Of a stretch of 64,000 nt of DNA, positions 52,634 through 60,591 are shown piece after piece. Source of the stretch: Peristeroidobacter soli (lineage in GTDB: Bacteria > Pseudomonadota > Gammaproteobacteria > Steroidobacterales > Steroidobacteraceae); NCBI RefSeq assembly GCF_004138485.1, contig NZ_RYEV01000003.1, positions 496,001-560,000 on the forward strand, read 5' to 3'. The notes beneath the pieces were generated by a model that made no database searches, was not told where the DNA came from, and saw nothing but the letters and a program-made list of their open reading frames with translations. Position 1 is the stretch's first letter. Every line of letters begins with the position of its first letter. The translations under genes were made by a program, and so were the position numbers.

Positions 52634-52935
52634 GGCAAAGGAGTTCCTTGAGGAGTCTCATGCTCACTCATCGCAGCGACGAGCGCCGCGATGCTGGGCT
52701 TGACCGAGGGATGCATGTCGACCCAGACCGGATCGAGATACTCGGCAACAGATCTTCCGTCGAGGAGGTCCGAGACGGAGGCGGTCTGCGCTGCGCGAAG
52801 TAGCGTCTGGGCGCGGTTCATGACTTTGCGCGAGAGAGCCGCGTCAGGTTCCGCGGCAATTTCTTCGCATTCTTTCTGTACAGCGAGGATGAGTTTCCCA
52901 ACCGCGATCCCGACAGGGCTTCGTTTCCTAGGCAT
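52630..52935 (-). CDS. Small helical hypothetical protein
   Basis: A 101-residue, mostly helical protein (VGKLILAVQKECEEIAAEP, SRKVMNRAQTLLRAAQTASV, VKPSIAALVAAMSEHE). Not recognised. Its last codons overlap the DUF1579-like start (ATGA at 52630-52633) and it begins 8 bp after the PEP mutase-family gene, so it belongs to that transcription unit. Confidence 0.55.
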   Translation of the reverse strand: MPRKRSPVGIAVGKLILAVQKECEEIAAEPDAALSRKVMNRAQTLLRAAQTASVSDLLDGRSVAEYLDPVWVDMHPSVKPSIAALVAAMSEHETPQGTPLP

Positions 52936-52943
52936 TCTGATTC

Positions 52944-53768
52944 TTATCCACGCAAGTGCTTTCCCAATGCTCTCGGGCTCACCAAACCATTCAAAAACTC
53001 AAACGTCCCTTGATCAAGAATCTCACGCGCGGCGTTATAAGCCCCACTCATCGCCGCCCGATGTAACGACGTCGCCAGACTGATCCGCCGCACTCCCGCT
53101 TCCTGCAGTTCCGGCACGCTGAACGACCGGCCCGGAATTCCGACCATGAAGTTCACCGGTTTGGACAACGAAGAGCACACCGTCCGCACTGCCTTCAGAT
53201 CCGGCAACCCCGGAGCAAACAACACATCCGCGCCCGCCTTCTCAAAGGCCTGCAGCCGTCGGATCGTGTCATCGAGATCCGGATGGCCGTGCAGAAAGTT
53301 TTCGCAACGAGCCGTCAGTATGAACGGTGTGCCGAGCGACTCGACGGCCTCCACCGCCGCGGTCACTCGCTCGACCGCCTCCTCGAAGTCATAAATCGGC
53401 TTCGACGCGTCGCCGGTGTGATCTTCGATCGAGCCGCCGGCCAGTCCCGTCTGCGCGGCGAGGCGGATTGTTTCAGCGACGTAGCTCGGTGCGTGTCCGA
53501 AGCCGTTCTCCAGATCCGCCGACACCGGCACAGTCACCGCATCGACCAGCGATCGCGCATGAGACAGCGCCTCGTCGCGGCTGATTTTGCCGTCTTGTCG
53601 GCCCAATGTGTTGGCGAAGGCCGCGCTCGACGTGGCAATCGCAGGGAAGCCGAGGCCGGCGAACAGCATCGCGGCGCCGGCGTCCCATGCGTTGGCGATG
53701 ACAAACGCGCGAGGTTGTTCATGTAACGCTCGGAACGCGGCGGCTTTGTCTTTCTGAGTGGCGATCAT
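52944..53768 (-). CDS. Isocitrate lyase/PEP mutase-superfamily enzyme
   Basis: A 274-residue enzyme, RALHEQPRAFVIANAWDAG at the N-terminus, Mg-site SADLENGFG, AGGSIEDHTG and LTARCENFLHG. These motifs fit the small PEP mutase/isocitrate lyase-like group (carboxyvinyl-carboxyphosphonate or 2-methylisocitrate lyase relatives). The lyase KKCGH motif is absent at the usual place (GFGHAP instead), so classical isocitrate lyase activity is unlikely and oxaloacetate decarboxylase or phosphonate chemistry are options. ATG 53768 has GGAGAGGA upstream. Confidence 0.8.
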   Translation of the reverse strand: MIATQKDKAAAFRALHEQPRAFVIANAWDAGAAMLFAGLGFPAIATSSAAFANTLGRQDGKISRDEALSHARSLVDAVTVPVSADLENGFGHAPSYVAETIRLAAQTGLAGGSIEDHTGDASKPIYDFEEAVERVTAAVEAVESLGTPFILTARCENFLHGHPDLDDTIRRLQAFEKAGADVLFAPGLPDLKAVRTVCSSLSKPVNFMVGIPGRSFSVPELQEAGVRRISLATSLHRAAMSGAYNAAREILDQGTFEFLNGLVSPRALGKHLRG

Positions 53769-53850
53769 GGCGTCCTCTCCAGGGGGGCAGATTCTGGAGC
53801 CCACCGTACGCCGAAAACTGGCCAGCCGCTGTCAAGAACTTAAGCAGTTC

Positions 53851-54651
53851 TCAGGTCGCGGAGGCTCGGGGAGGGGCGACGGAAGAAGATCGCAAGCGGC
53901 GATACAAAGCACGCACCCGCATGTACAGATCGGGATGACGAGTCAGCCAGTGCCGGACGCGGGGCATGACGCGGAGGTGATATCGCATCCGTCCGCTCAG
54001 CGGCACCCGTTCACCCAGGCCTTCCTCGATGGTGTAGATGCACGGGTTGCAGGTTCCGCACGGCTGGCCGCGGCGGGGGCGGTGGCAGAACCAGGTGAGT
54101 TTCATCAGGTCGTCGAAGCCGTGGCTGCGCGCTTCGGCCTGCATTTGCCGCTTGGTCATATCGAACAGCGGGAAGCGGAACGATTTGAACAGCTCGTAAC
54201 GGCAGTCGCCGGCGAAACGGGGATCGAGCTGGTCGCGGGTCGGGCCGATCAGATCGGCGAGCAGCTCGCGGGCCTTGTCGTCGCGGTGAATGGACAGTTC
54301 CATGCCCTCGATGTCGTGCTGGCGGCAGTAGCGTGCCAGCCACTCGTACTGGCCGCCGATGAAGCCGATGGCGAGGCAGCGCTCGTAGTAACGCTGGGTC
54401 TCGGTGTCGGCGTCGATATCGGACAGCTGGCATTCGAGGGTGTCGGCCAATCTGACAGCCGCCTCGGGCCAGTGTTTCAGCAACGCCTGACGAATCAAGC
54501 GCATCGCTTCACGTTCGGCGGGGACGGCGGGCCGGAAGTGCAGGCTGTCGAGGATGTAGTAGGGCTGCACCTCGCGCTGCTCACGGAGCAGCAGTGAGAG
54601 CAGCCTGAAGGTTGAATCCCAACCTCCTGTCCACAAGAGCGGCGTTGCCAT
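53851..54651 (-). CDS. QueC-like PP-loop ATPase (7-deazaguanine synthase family)
   Basis: A 266-residue protein. MATPLLWTGGWDSTFRLLSL carries the PP-loop (SGGxDST variant TGGWDST), and FCHRPRRGQPCGTCNPC supplies the four cysteines of the zinc site found in QueC. QueC turns 7-carboxy-7-deazaguanine into preQ0 with ATP and ammonia, but no queD/queE/queF is nearby and the N-terminal loop is altered. It could be a diverged amide/nitrile-forming or nucleotide-modifying enzyme. The start at ATG 54651 puts the PP-loop at its usual place near the N-terminus. Confidence 0.7.
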   Translation of the reverse strand: MATPLLWTGGWDSTFRLLSLLLREQREVQPYYILDSLHFRPAVPAEREAMRLIRQALLKHWPEAAVRLADTLECQLSDIDADTETQRYYERCLAIGFIGGQYEWLARYCRQHDIEGMELSIHRDDKARELLADLIGPTRDQLDPRFAGDCRYELFKSFRFPLFDMTKRQMQAEARSHGFDDLMKLTWFCHRPRRGQPCGTCNPCIYTIEEGLGERVPLSGRMRYHLRVMPRVRHWLTRHPDLYMRVRALYRRLRSSSVAPPRASAT

Positions 54652-54873
54652 GCGTGTACCTGTCGAGGGCATCATTGCCGGTCGAAAAGTCTAAAGGCGG
54701 GCGGCGCCCCTCAGACTGAGGGAATGACGAACCGGGCCGGCGCATCGTTCCCTCGCGCTATGAAAAACCGCTGTCGATGACGCACGACAGTTTGCATCGG
54801 AGCACGCAGCGGCCGCAGCATCCGTTACACTTCGCCTCGGCAAAGTCCCCCTGGCCTGTGCGAACCCCGTCCG

Positions 54874-55623
54874 ATGAATAAACCCCTCGAAGCTGTGCAA
54901 GAACCAGCCGTTGAAATCCGTTTTGGCCAGGTGGGTCTGGCGCAGGTGCGGATTCGCACCACCGACGCCGGGGTCATCCTCGATGAGCTGACCGGTCGCG
55001 TCGCCTCGGCACCGCAGTTTTTCGAGCGGACCGCGGTGTGCCTGGACTTGAGCGCGCTGGAAAAAGAGCCGTCGACGAGCGAGATGCGTGGTGTGTTCGA
55101 TGCCGTGCGTCGCGCCGGCATGCTCACGGTCGGCCTGGCTCACGGCACGGCGGCGGTCGACGCGCTGGCTCGTTCACTCGATGTTCCGGTGCTCACGCAG
55201 TTTCGCGTTCAGGGCAAAGCCGCGCCGGTGCAGGCGCCTGTAAAGGAAGTGCCTAAGGCCGCGCCGCCCGTCGAGGCGCCGGTATTGCATCCGCCGTCAT
55301 TGATGCAGCATCAGCCGGTCCGCTCCGGCCAGCGCGTTTATGCGCGCAACTCGGATCTGGTGGTCACCGCAACGGTGGGGGCTGGTGCCGAAGTGATTGC
55401 CGACGGTTGTGTCCACATCTATGGAACGTTGCGCGGTCGCGCCGTGGCGGGAGCCCGGGGCGAAGTCACCGCGCGCGTGTTCTGCCAGGAGTTTCATGCC
55501 GAGCTGATTTCGATCGCCGGCGTATTTCGGGTGTTCGAGACCTTGCCGCCCGAATTGGTCGGCAAGCCGGTGCAGGCCTGGCTGGATGGCGACGATCTGC
55601 GCTTCGCCCGGATTGGTGGCTGA
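54874..55623 (+). CDS. minC: Septum site-determining protein MinC
   Basis: A 249-residue division inhibitor that stops FtsZ polymerising away from mid-cell. The N-terminal FtsZ-binding domain (about 1-110, LSALEKEPSTSEMRGVFDAV) and the C-terminal beta-helix that binds MinD (about 148-249: QRVYARNSDLVVTATVGAGA, DGCVHIYGTLRGRAVAGARG) are joined by an Ala/Pro/Val linker. Followed by minD and minE in the usual order. Confidence 0.95.
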   Translation: MNKPLEAVQEPAVEIRFGQVGLAQVRIRTTDAGVILDELTGRVASAPQFFERTAVCLDLSALEKEPSTSEMRGVFDAVRRAGMLTVGLAHGTAAVDALARSLDVPVLTQFRVQGKAAPVQAPVKEVPKAAPPVEAPVLHPPSLMQHQPVRSGQRVYARNSDLVVTATVGAGAEVIADGCVHIYGTLRGRAVAGARGEVTARVFCQEFHAELISIAGVFRVFETLPPELVGKPVQAWLDGDDLRFARIGG

Positions 55624-55703
55624 CGTGCCGGTCCGCCCAGTCCTTCTCTCGACTTCCCGTATCACCCGCTTCCTCACTCTAATTTCAAGGGGAGAGTCCC
55701 ACT

Positions 55704-56516
55704 TTGACTGAAATCATCGTTGTAACTTCCGGCAAGGGGGGCGTCGGCAAGACGACCACGTCCGCCAGTGTCGCTTGCGGCCTGGCCCGCCGAGGCAAAC
55801 GCGTCGCCGTCATCGATTTCGATATCGGCCTGCGCAACCTCGACCTCATCATGGGATGCGAGCGCCGTGTCGTTTACGACTTCGTCAACGTCATCCAGGG
55901 CGATTGCACGCTCAAGCAGGCGTTGATCAAGGACAAGCGCCTCGAAACCCTGTTCGTACTGGCCGCCTCGCAGACGCGCGACAAGGATGCGCTGTCGATG
56001 GAAGGCGTGCGCAAGGTGTTCGACGAGCTGATCGCAGAGGGTTTCGAATACATCATTTGCGATTCGCCTGCCGGTATCGAGAAGGGCGCGCACCTCGCCA
56101 TGTACTACGCCGACCGCGCCATCGTGGTCGTGAATCCGGAAGTTTCCTCGGTGCGCGACTCCGATCGCATTCTCGGCCTGCTCTCCAGCAAGACGCGGCG
56201 TGCCGAGAAGGGCGAGGAGAAGGTGAAGGAACATCTGCTGCTCACCCGCTACAGCCCGCGTCGTGTCGCCACCGGCGAGATGATGAGCGTGACCGACGTG
56301 AAGGAGATCCTGGGGTTGGACGTGATCGGTGTGATTCCGGAGTCGCCGGACGTGCTGTCGGCCTCGAATTCCGGTACCCCGGTGATCCTCAACGAGCAAA
56401 GCGACGTGTCCAGGGCGTACGAAGACGCCGTCGGCCGCCTGCTCGGTGAAACCCGGCAGTTGCGGTTCCTCGAAGAACCCAAGAAGGGCTTCCTGGCCCG
56501 CATGTTCGGAGGTTGA
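55704..56516 (+). CDS. minD: Septum site-determining ATPase MinD
   Basis: A 270-residue membrane-associated ATPase that recruits MinC and is driven by MinE. The deviant Walker A is [12 protein letters not shown] (9-20), with [28 protein letters not shown] and the C-terminal amphipathic membrane helix FLARMFG. The start is TTG at 55704 with AAGGGGAG about ten bases upstream; no ATG or GTG fits before the first strand. It lies 80 bp after minC. Confidence 0.95.
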   Translation: MTEIIVVTSGKGGVGKTTTSASVACGLARRGKRVAVIDFDIGLRNLDLIMGCERRVVYDFVNVIQGDCTLKQALIKDKRLETLFVLAASQTRDKDALSMEGVRKVFDELIAEGFEYIICDSPAGIEKGAHLAMYYADRAIVVVNPEVSSVRDSDRILGLLSSKTRRAEKGEEKVKEHLLLTRYSPRRVATGEMMSVTDVKEILGLDVIGVIPESPDVLSASNSGTPVILNEQSDVSRAYEDAVGRLLGETRQLRFLEEPKKGFLARMFGG

Positions 56517-56518
56517 GA

Positions 56519-56776
56519 ATGGGATTGCTCGCATTCTTCCGCCGCTCCCAGCCGACCGCGAATGTGGCGAAAGAGCGGCTGCGTATCATCGTTGCCCAGG
56601 AACGTTCCGCGCGGGGCGGTCCGGACTACTTGCCGACGCTGCGGCGTGAGCTGCTCGAGGTCATCCGCAAGTACGTCAATGTCGATCCGGACGCCGTGCA
56701 GATGAACCTCGAGAAAGAGGACGGCCACGAGGTGCTGGAGTTCACCGTGGCGCTGCCGGAGAAGGGCAAGGCATAG
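56519..56776 (+). CDS. minE: Cell division topological specificity factor MinE
   Basis: An 85-residue protein with the N-terminal membrane helix (MGLLAFFRR), the MinD-contact region ([19 protein letters not shown]) and the dimerising C-terminal half ([20 protein letters not shown]). It triggers MinD ATP hydrolysis and so pole-to-pole oscillation. ATG 56519 has GGAGG six bases upstream and is two bases after the minD stop. Confidence 0.95.
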   Translation: MGLLAFFRRSQPTANVAKERLRIIVAQERSARGGPDYLPTLRRELLEVIRKYVNVDPDAVQMNLEKEDGHEVLEFTVALPEKGKA

Positions 56777-56785
56777 CCCGGAGCG

Positions 56786-56895
56786 GGGCGGCTGGTATAC
56801 ACTGCCGCCCATATGACCGCCCACCGAATCATCGGGATTCAAATTCGCCGCCCGGCATCCGCGGATGCCGGGGTGTCGATGCGAATTGCGAATCC
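56786..56895. repeat. Hairpin and nested inverted repeat after minE
   Basis: GGGCGGC (56786-56792) pairs with GCCGCCC (56804-56810), with no T-tract. A perfect 22-bp palindrome follows at 56851-56872 (CCCGGCATCC/GGATGCCGGG halves with a GC centre), itself enclosed by imperfect arms at 56835-56848 and 56881-56895 (GGATTC-AAATTCGC and GCGAATTGCGAATCC). Together these could form a long cruciform or RNA hairpin between minE and the next gene. Confidence 0.5.
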
Positions 56896-56919
56896 AGGTG
56901 AATTCAGAGGCGATCAATC

Positions 56920-57177
56920 ATGCAAGTTGGCAATGCCGCGGCGCTGCGGCTCAAAGCGGTAGTCGAAGCGGATCCGGGCGCACTGGTCCGAGTCCTGCAG
57001 TTCTTCCAGGCGCGTAACCTCATCCCGCGCTCTGTCGCCAGCGAACGGCTCGGCGACGAATACCTCCAGATCCAGATCGAGCTCGACCCCACCGAGCTGG
57101 CCGACGACGGCTTTCGTATCGTCGTCTCCAAGATCAACGAGTTGCCGGTCGTGCTCGCGGCGGTTGCCTGCGACTGA
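56920..57177 (+). CDS. ACT-like small protein
   Basis: An 85-residue protein with the beta-alpha-beta-beta-alpha-beta pattern of an ACT domain: ALRLKAVVEADPGALVRVLQ, FFQARNLIPRSVASERL, YLQIQIELDPTELADDGFRI. It resembles the small regulatory subunit of acetolactate synthase (IlvM) but stands without an ilv gene. It may be a free-standing ligand-binding module. Confidence 0.6.
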   Translation: MQVGNAAALRLKAVVEADPGALVRVLQFFQARNLIPRSVASERLGDEYLQIQIELDPTELADDGFRIVVSKINELPVVLAAVACD

Positions 57178-57261
57178 TCGCCAGCGCGCCGGCACCGTCC
57201 GTCCGGGGCGGTGTCGGAATCCGTCATACTGCTGCGTCCTTGATATACAAAGGAGCAACTC

Positions 57262-57636
57262 ATGCTGTATGCGGTCATTTGCTACAACTCCGAATCGGTG
57301 GTCGGCGCGTGGTCTAAGGAAAAAGACGACGCAGTGATGGCGCACCATCAAGGGGTGCTGGCCAGGTTCGCCGCCAAGGGCAAGCTCGGTCCGGTCGCGC
57401 GCCTCATGCCGACGACGACGGCGACGACCGTGCGCACCGGTCGCGAGATGGTGGTGCTCGATGGGCCGTTCGCCGAGACCAAGGAGCAAATGCTCGGTTT
57501 CTACCTGTTCGATTGCGACACCCTCGACGAAGTCATCGCCGCCGCGCGTGAGCTCGTGCACGAACCCGGCTGCATGGAGATTCGTCCGGTGCAGTTCTTC
57601 ACGCCGGGTGCGCTGAAGAACGCCGCGGCGAAGTGA
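57262..57636 (+). CDS. YCII/DGPF-domain protein
   Basis: A 124-residue YciI-family protein: MLYAVICYNSESVVGAWSKE, HHQGVLARFAAKGKLGPVAR and the DGPFAETKEQMLGFYLFD block that names the DGPF group. These ferredoxin-fold proteins are encoded beside ECF42 sigma factors, as here, and are thought to be linked to their function. AAGGAG precedes the ATG. The sigma gene starts seven bases after its stop. Confidence 0.88.
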   Translation: MLYAVICYNSESVVGAWSKEKDDAVMAHHQGVLARFAAKGKLGPVARLMPTTTATTVRTGREMVVLDGPFAETKEQMLGFYLFDCDTLDEVIAAARELVHEPGCMEIRPVQFFTPGALKNAAAK

Positions 57637-57643
57637 GTGACGC

Positions 57644-58906
57644 GTGAGCGATTTGAGCTGGATCGACGCGGCGATTACGGGAGCGCGGCCTCAAGCGGTC
57701 GCGGCGCTGTTGCGCTACTTCCGCAATCTGGAGACCGCTGAAGAGGCGTTTCAGGAGGCGTGTCTGCGCGCCCTGCAGAAGTGGCCGGTGAACGGCCCGC
57801 CTCGCGATCCGGCGGCATGGCTGATTCTGGTCGGGCGCAATTTCGCGCTCGATGAGGCACGTAAGCGCAGCAAGCAGCAGACGTTGCCCGATGAGGAAGT
57901 GCTTTCCGATACAGATGACGCCGAGACTGCCATGGCCGACCGACTCGACAGCGAGGATTACCGCGACGACGTGCTTCGCCTGCTGTTCGTCTGTTGCCAC
58001 CCGGACTTGCCCGCGACTCAGCAGATCGCGCTGGCCTTACGAATCGTTTCAGGCTTGTCGGTGCAGGAGATCGCTCGCGCGTTTCTGGTCGGTGAAGCGG
58101 CGATGGAGCAGCGGATCACTCGCGCGAAGCGTCGCATCTCACAAGCGGATGTGCCGTTCGAGACGCCGGGCGCGGTCGAGCGGGCCGAGCGGTTGTCCAC
58201 CGTGGCCGCGATGATCTATTTGTTGTTCAACGAAGGGTATTCGGCGAGTGGCGGCGAGCTGCACATTCGTGAGCCGCTCTGCGAGGAAGCGATCCGGTTG
58301 TCCCGGCTGCTGCTGCGTTTGTTTCGGGGCAATCCCGAGATCCTCGGTCTGAATGCATTGCTGTTGCTACAGCACGCGCGTGCGCCGGCACGGCTCGATA
58401 CGGAGCAGAACATCGTGTTGATGGACGATCAGGATCGTCGTCTGTGGCGGCGTGAGCTGATCGCCGAAGCGTTCGCGCTGCTCGATAAAGCGGTCCGGTT
58501 GCAACAGCCGGGGCCGTATCAGATTCAGGCCGCGATCGCGGCGGTTCATGCCCGGGCGCCGAGCGCGGCAGATACCAACTGGAACGAGATCGATCGGCTG
58601 TACGCGCTGCTCGAAACGATTCAGCCGTCGCCGGTGGTGACGTTGAATCGAGCGGTGGCGGTGATGAAGTGCGACGGACCGGAGGCGGCGCTGGCGATGA
58701 TCGAGCCGCTCGAGTCGGCGCTATCGAGTTACTTCCATTTCCACGGACTGCGCGGTGGGTTGTTGATGCAGCTCAACCGGAACGATGAGGCGCGCGTGGC
58801 GTTCGACAAGGCGATTTCGCTGGCGAATACGGCGGCGGAGGCAGCCCATATTCGGACGCACTTGGATAAGTTGGCCGCGGAAGGGAAGAAGCGGCAGGCG
58901 CACTAG
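57644..58906 (+). CDS. ECF42-type RNA polymerase sigma factor with C-terminal extension
   Basis: A 420-residue sigma factor. Region 2 (about 10-75: AVAALLRYFRNLETAEEAFQ, RALQKWPVNGPPRDPAAWLI) and region 4 (about 115-170: LPATQQIALALRIVSGLSVQ, EIARAFLVGEAAMEQRITRA) are followed by a helical TPR-like extension of about 230 residues (LSTVAAMIYLLFNEGYSAS, VTLNRAVAVMKCDGPEAALA). This layout and the adjacent DGPF gene define the ECF42 group, which has no anti-sigma factor and depends on the extension. GTG start. Confidence 0.92.
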   Translation: MSDLSWIDAAITGARPQAVAALLRYFRNLETAEEAFQEACLRALQKWPVNGPPRDPAAWLILVGRNFALDEARKRSKQQTLPDEEVLSDTDDAETAMADRLDSEDYRDDVLRLLFVCCHPDLPATQQIALALRIVSGLSVQEIARAFLVGEAAMEQRITRAKRRISQADVPFETPGAVERAERLSTVAAMIYLLFNEGYSASGGELHIREPLCEEAIRLSRLLLRLFRGNPEILGLNALLLLQHARAPARLDTEQNIVLMDDQDRRLWRRELIAEAFALLDKAVRLQQPGPYQIQAAIAAVHARAPSAADTNWNEIDRLYALLETIQPSPVVTLNRAVAVMKCDGPEAALAMIEPLESALSSYFHFHGLRGGLLMQLNRNDEARVAFDKAISLANTAAEAAHIRTHLDKLAAEGKKRQAH

Positions 58907-59008
58907 CCAGCAACATAAAAAATATGCCTCCTTCGCCCGGCTCGGACCAGAAGGGGCGGCTGAACAATATCGTATCGCTGGATTGTGGCGATCGCTGCTA
59001 CCGCGCGG

Positions 59009-59596
59009 CTACTTCGACGCCCGCCCAGCTTTCGGATCGACGTAAGCGATCTGCTGGCCGCGCAGCTCGTAGGCTTGCTCGTTCACATCGTCACTGAACA
59101 GGTCCGCGGCCTCGATCTTCAGCCGCTCGCGCAAATGTTCCATGACCTGCTCATGCGACTCGACCTCGCCGCTTGCCAGAATGTGCGCAACCGGCTCGCC
59201 TCGCTTCACCAGCTCTCGCGCGACCAGGATGGTGCGGTGACAGTCGAGCGGATCTTTCTCCGCGCACATGATGGCGACCGTGTGCGTCTTCGCCGCCGCC
59301 AGCAGGCGGTCGATGCCCTGTCGGAAAAGCTCGGTGGCCGCGAGCTTCCCATAGCTCACCCGTCCAGCGTCGTAACACGACGGATCCTTGCTTCGGGCGC
59401 CCAGTTCCTCACCGAGAAAGAGATACGAGATCCCGGAGGCGGCGAGCGCCGCCGTCAGTGCGTCACGACGGAATTGGGGATTGAAACGGCTGTAGGGCGT
59501 CGAGCGCACATCGGCGAGCAGGGTGACGCCCCGGCCTTGCAGCAGTTCCAGGAAGTGCCCGATCGGATGATTGGAATGACCGACGGTGTAGATCAT
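59009..59596 (-). CDS. DUF488-family protein
   Basis: A 195-residue protein: MIYTVGHSNHPIGHFLELLQ, LLADVRSTPYSRFNPQFRRD and IMCAEKDPLDCHRTILVARE are hallmark DUF488 blocks with a conserved cysteine. The family is widespread; members are suggested to bind nucleic acid or act in stress, but the activity is not established. I start at the ATG at 59596 where the first conserved strand begins; the longer frame to 60448 lies over the DUF899 gene and is a shadow. Confidence 0.85.
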   Translation of the reverse strand: MIYTVGHSNHPIGHFLELLQGRGVTLLADVRSTPYSRFNPQFRRDALTAALAASGISYLFLGEELGARSKDPSCYDAGRVSYGKLAATELFRQGIDRLLAAAKTHTVAIMCAEKDPLDCHRTILVARELVKRGEPVAHILASGEVESHEQVMEHLRERLKIEAADLFSDDVNEQAYELRGQQIAYVDPKAGRASK

Positions 59597-59683
59597 GAGC
59601 CGGGAAAAATAACGACGACGCTGTCGGGTTCGCACCCCGCCGTTCGTCCTGGGAACATCAACCCACGGCGGCGGAGGCATGCG

Positions 59684-60436
59684 ATGAAGAATAACCCAAT
59701 CGTATCCCGGGAAGAGTGGCTGGAATCCCGTAAGCGGTTGCTGCAAAAAGAGAAGGAACTCACCCGCCTGCGAGACGAGCTGAGCGCCGAGCGGCGCCGG
59801 CTGCCCTGGGTTCGCATCGAAAAGCCGTATGTGTTCGAAGGCCCGCAGGGCCGCCGGACGCTGGTCGATCTGTTCGACGGCTGCAGTCAGCTCATGACGT
59901 ACCATTTCATGTTCGGCCCGTCGTGGCCGCAGGGCTGCCCGAGCTGTTCGTTCCTGTCCGATCACATCGATGGCGCGTTGGTGCATTTGAACCAGCGTGA
60001 CGTGAAAGTGATGGCCGTGTCGCGCGCGCCGTACTCGCTGATCGCGCCGTTCAAGCGACGCATGGGCTGGCAGTTCGATTGGGTGTCTTCCTACGGCAGT
60101 GAATTCAATTACGACTTCCAGGCCTCGCAGAAGCCGCAGGACATTTCCAACAACACGGCCTGGTACAACTACGACCTGCTCGAGTATCCGGCCGAGGAAA
60201 CTCACGGTATCAGCGTGTTCTACAAGGACGCCGCCGGCGATGTCTTTCATACGTATTCCAGCTACGCCCGAGGCGTTGAGATGCTGGCCAACACGTACAA
60301 CTTCCTGGACATCGCCCCCAAGGGGCGCGACGAGGCCAGGTTCGAGTTTCCAATGGCCTGGGTTCGTCATCACGATCGCTATGGCGTCGACGCCGACGAA
60401 TCGAGTCGCCAACTGCCTGACGAGGAGACCGCCTGA
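59684..60436 (+). CDS. DUF899 thioredoxin-like protein
   Basis: A 250-residue protein of the DUF899 family: VSREEWLESRKRLLQKEKEL, LFDGCSQLMTYHFMFGPSW, QGCPSCSFLSDHIDG and VFYKDAAGDVFHTYSSYARG. It has a thioredoxin-like fold with a CPSC cysteine pair; the function is unknown. GGAGG lies eight bases before the ATG at 59684. The stop overlaps the start of a 51-residue gene (TGATG). Confidence 0.87.
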   Translation: MKNNPIVSREEWLESRKRLLQKEKELTRLRDELSAERRRLPWVRIEKPYVFEGPQGRRTLVDLFDGCSQLMTYHFMFGPSWPQGCPSCSFLSDHIDGALVHLNQRDVKVMAVSRAPYSLIAPFKRRMGWQFDWVSSYGSEFNYDFQASQKPQDISNNTAWYNYDLLEYPAEETHGISVFYKDAAGDVFHTYSSYARGVEMLANTYNFLDIAPKGRDEARFEFPMAWVRHHDRYGVDADESSRQLPDEETA

Positions 60437-60591
60437 TGTGCCCGGCATGTTTTGCAGCGGCGGCGTGGATCGCCGCGGGTGCCGGCTCGGCCGGTGGAGT
60501 CACGGCGTTCGTCGTGTCTCGCGTTCGTTCTCGCAAAGGCGTAAAGGTGGAGCAGCCGCGTCCATCGACGCCAGAGAAGAAAGCGGACTAG
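60436..60591 (+). CDS. 51-aa membrane peptide coupled to DUF899
   Basis: ATG at 60436 overlaps the DUF899 stop. The frame gives 51 residues: MCPACFAAAAWIAAGAGSAG, a hydrophobic stretch running to FVVS, then a basic and polar tail (RVRSRKGVKVEQPRPSTPEK). The CPAC pair at the N-terminus parallels the CPSC pair of DUF899. Its stop overlaps the antiporter stop on the other strand. No family recognised. Confidence 0.6.
   Translation: MCPACFAAAAWIAAGAGSAGGVTAFVVSRVRSRKGVKVEQPRPSTPEKKAD

Noticed and set aside
59597-60448. N-terminal extension of the DUF488 frame
   Set aside because: It runs antisense to the whole DUF899 gene; DUF488 proteins begin at the MIYTVGHSN strand.
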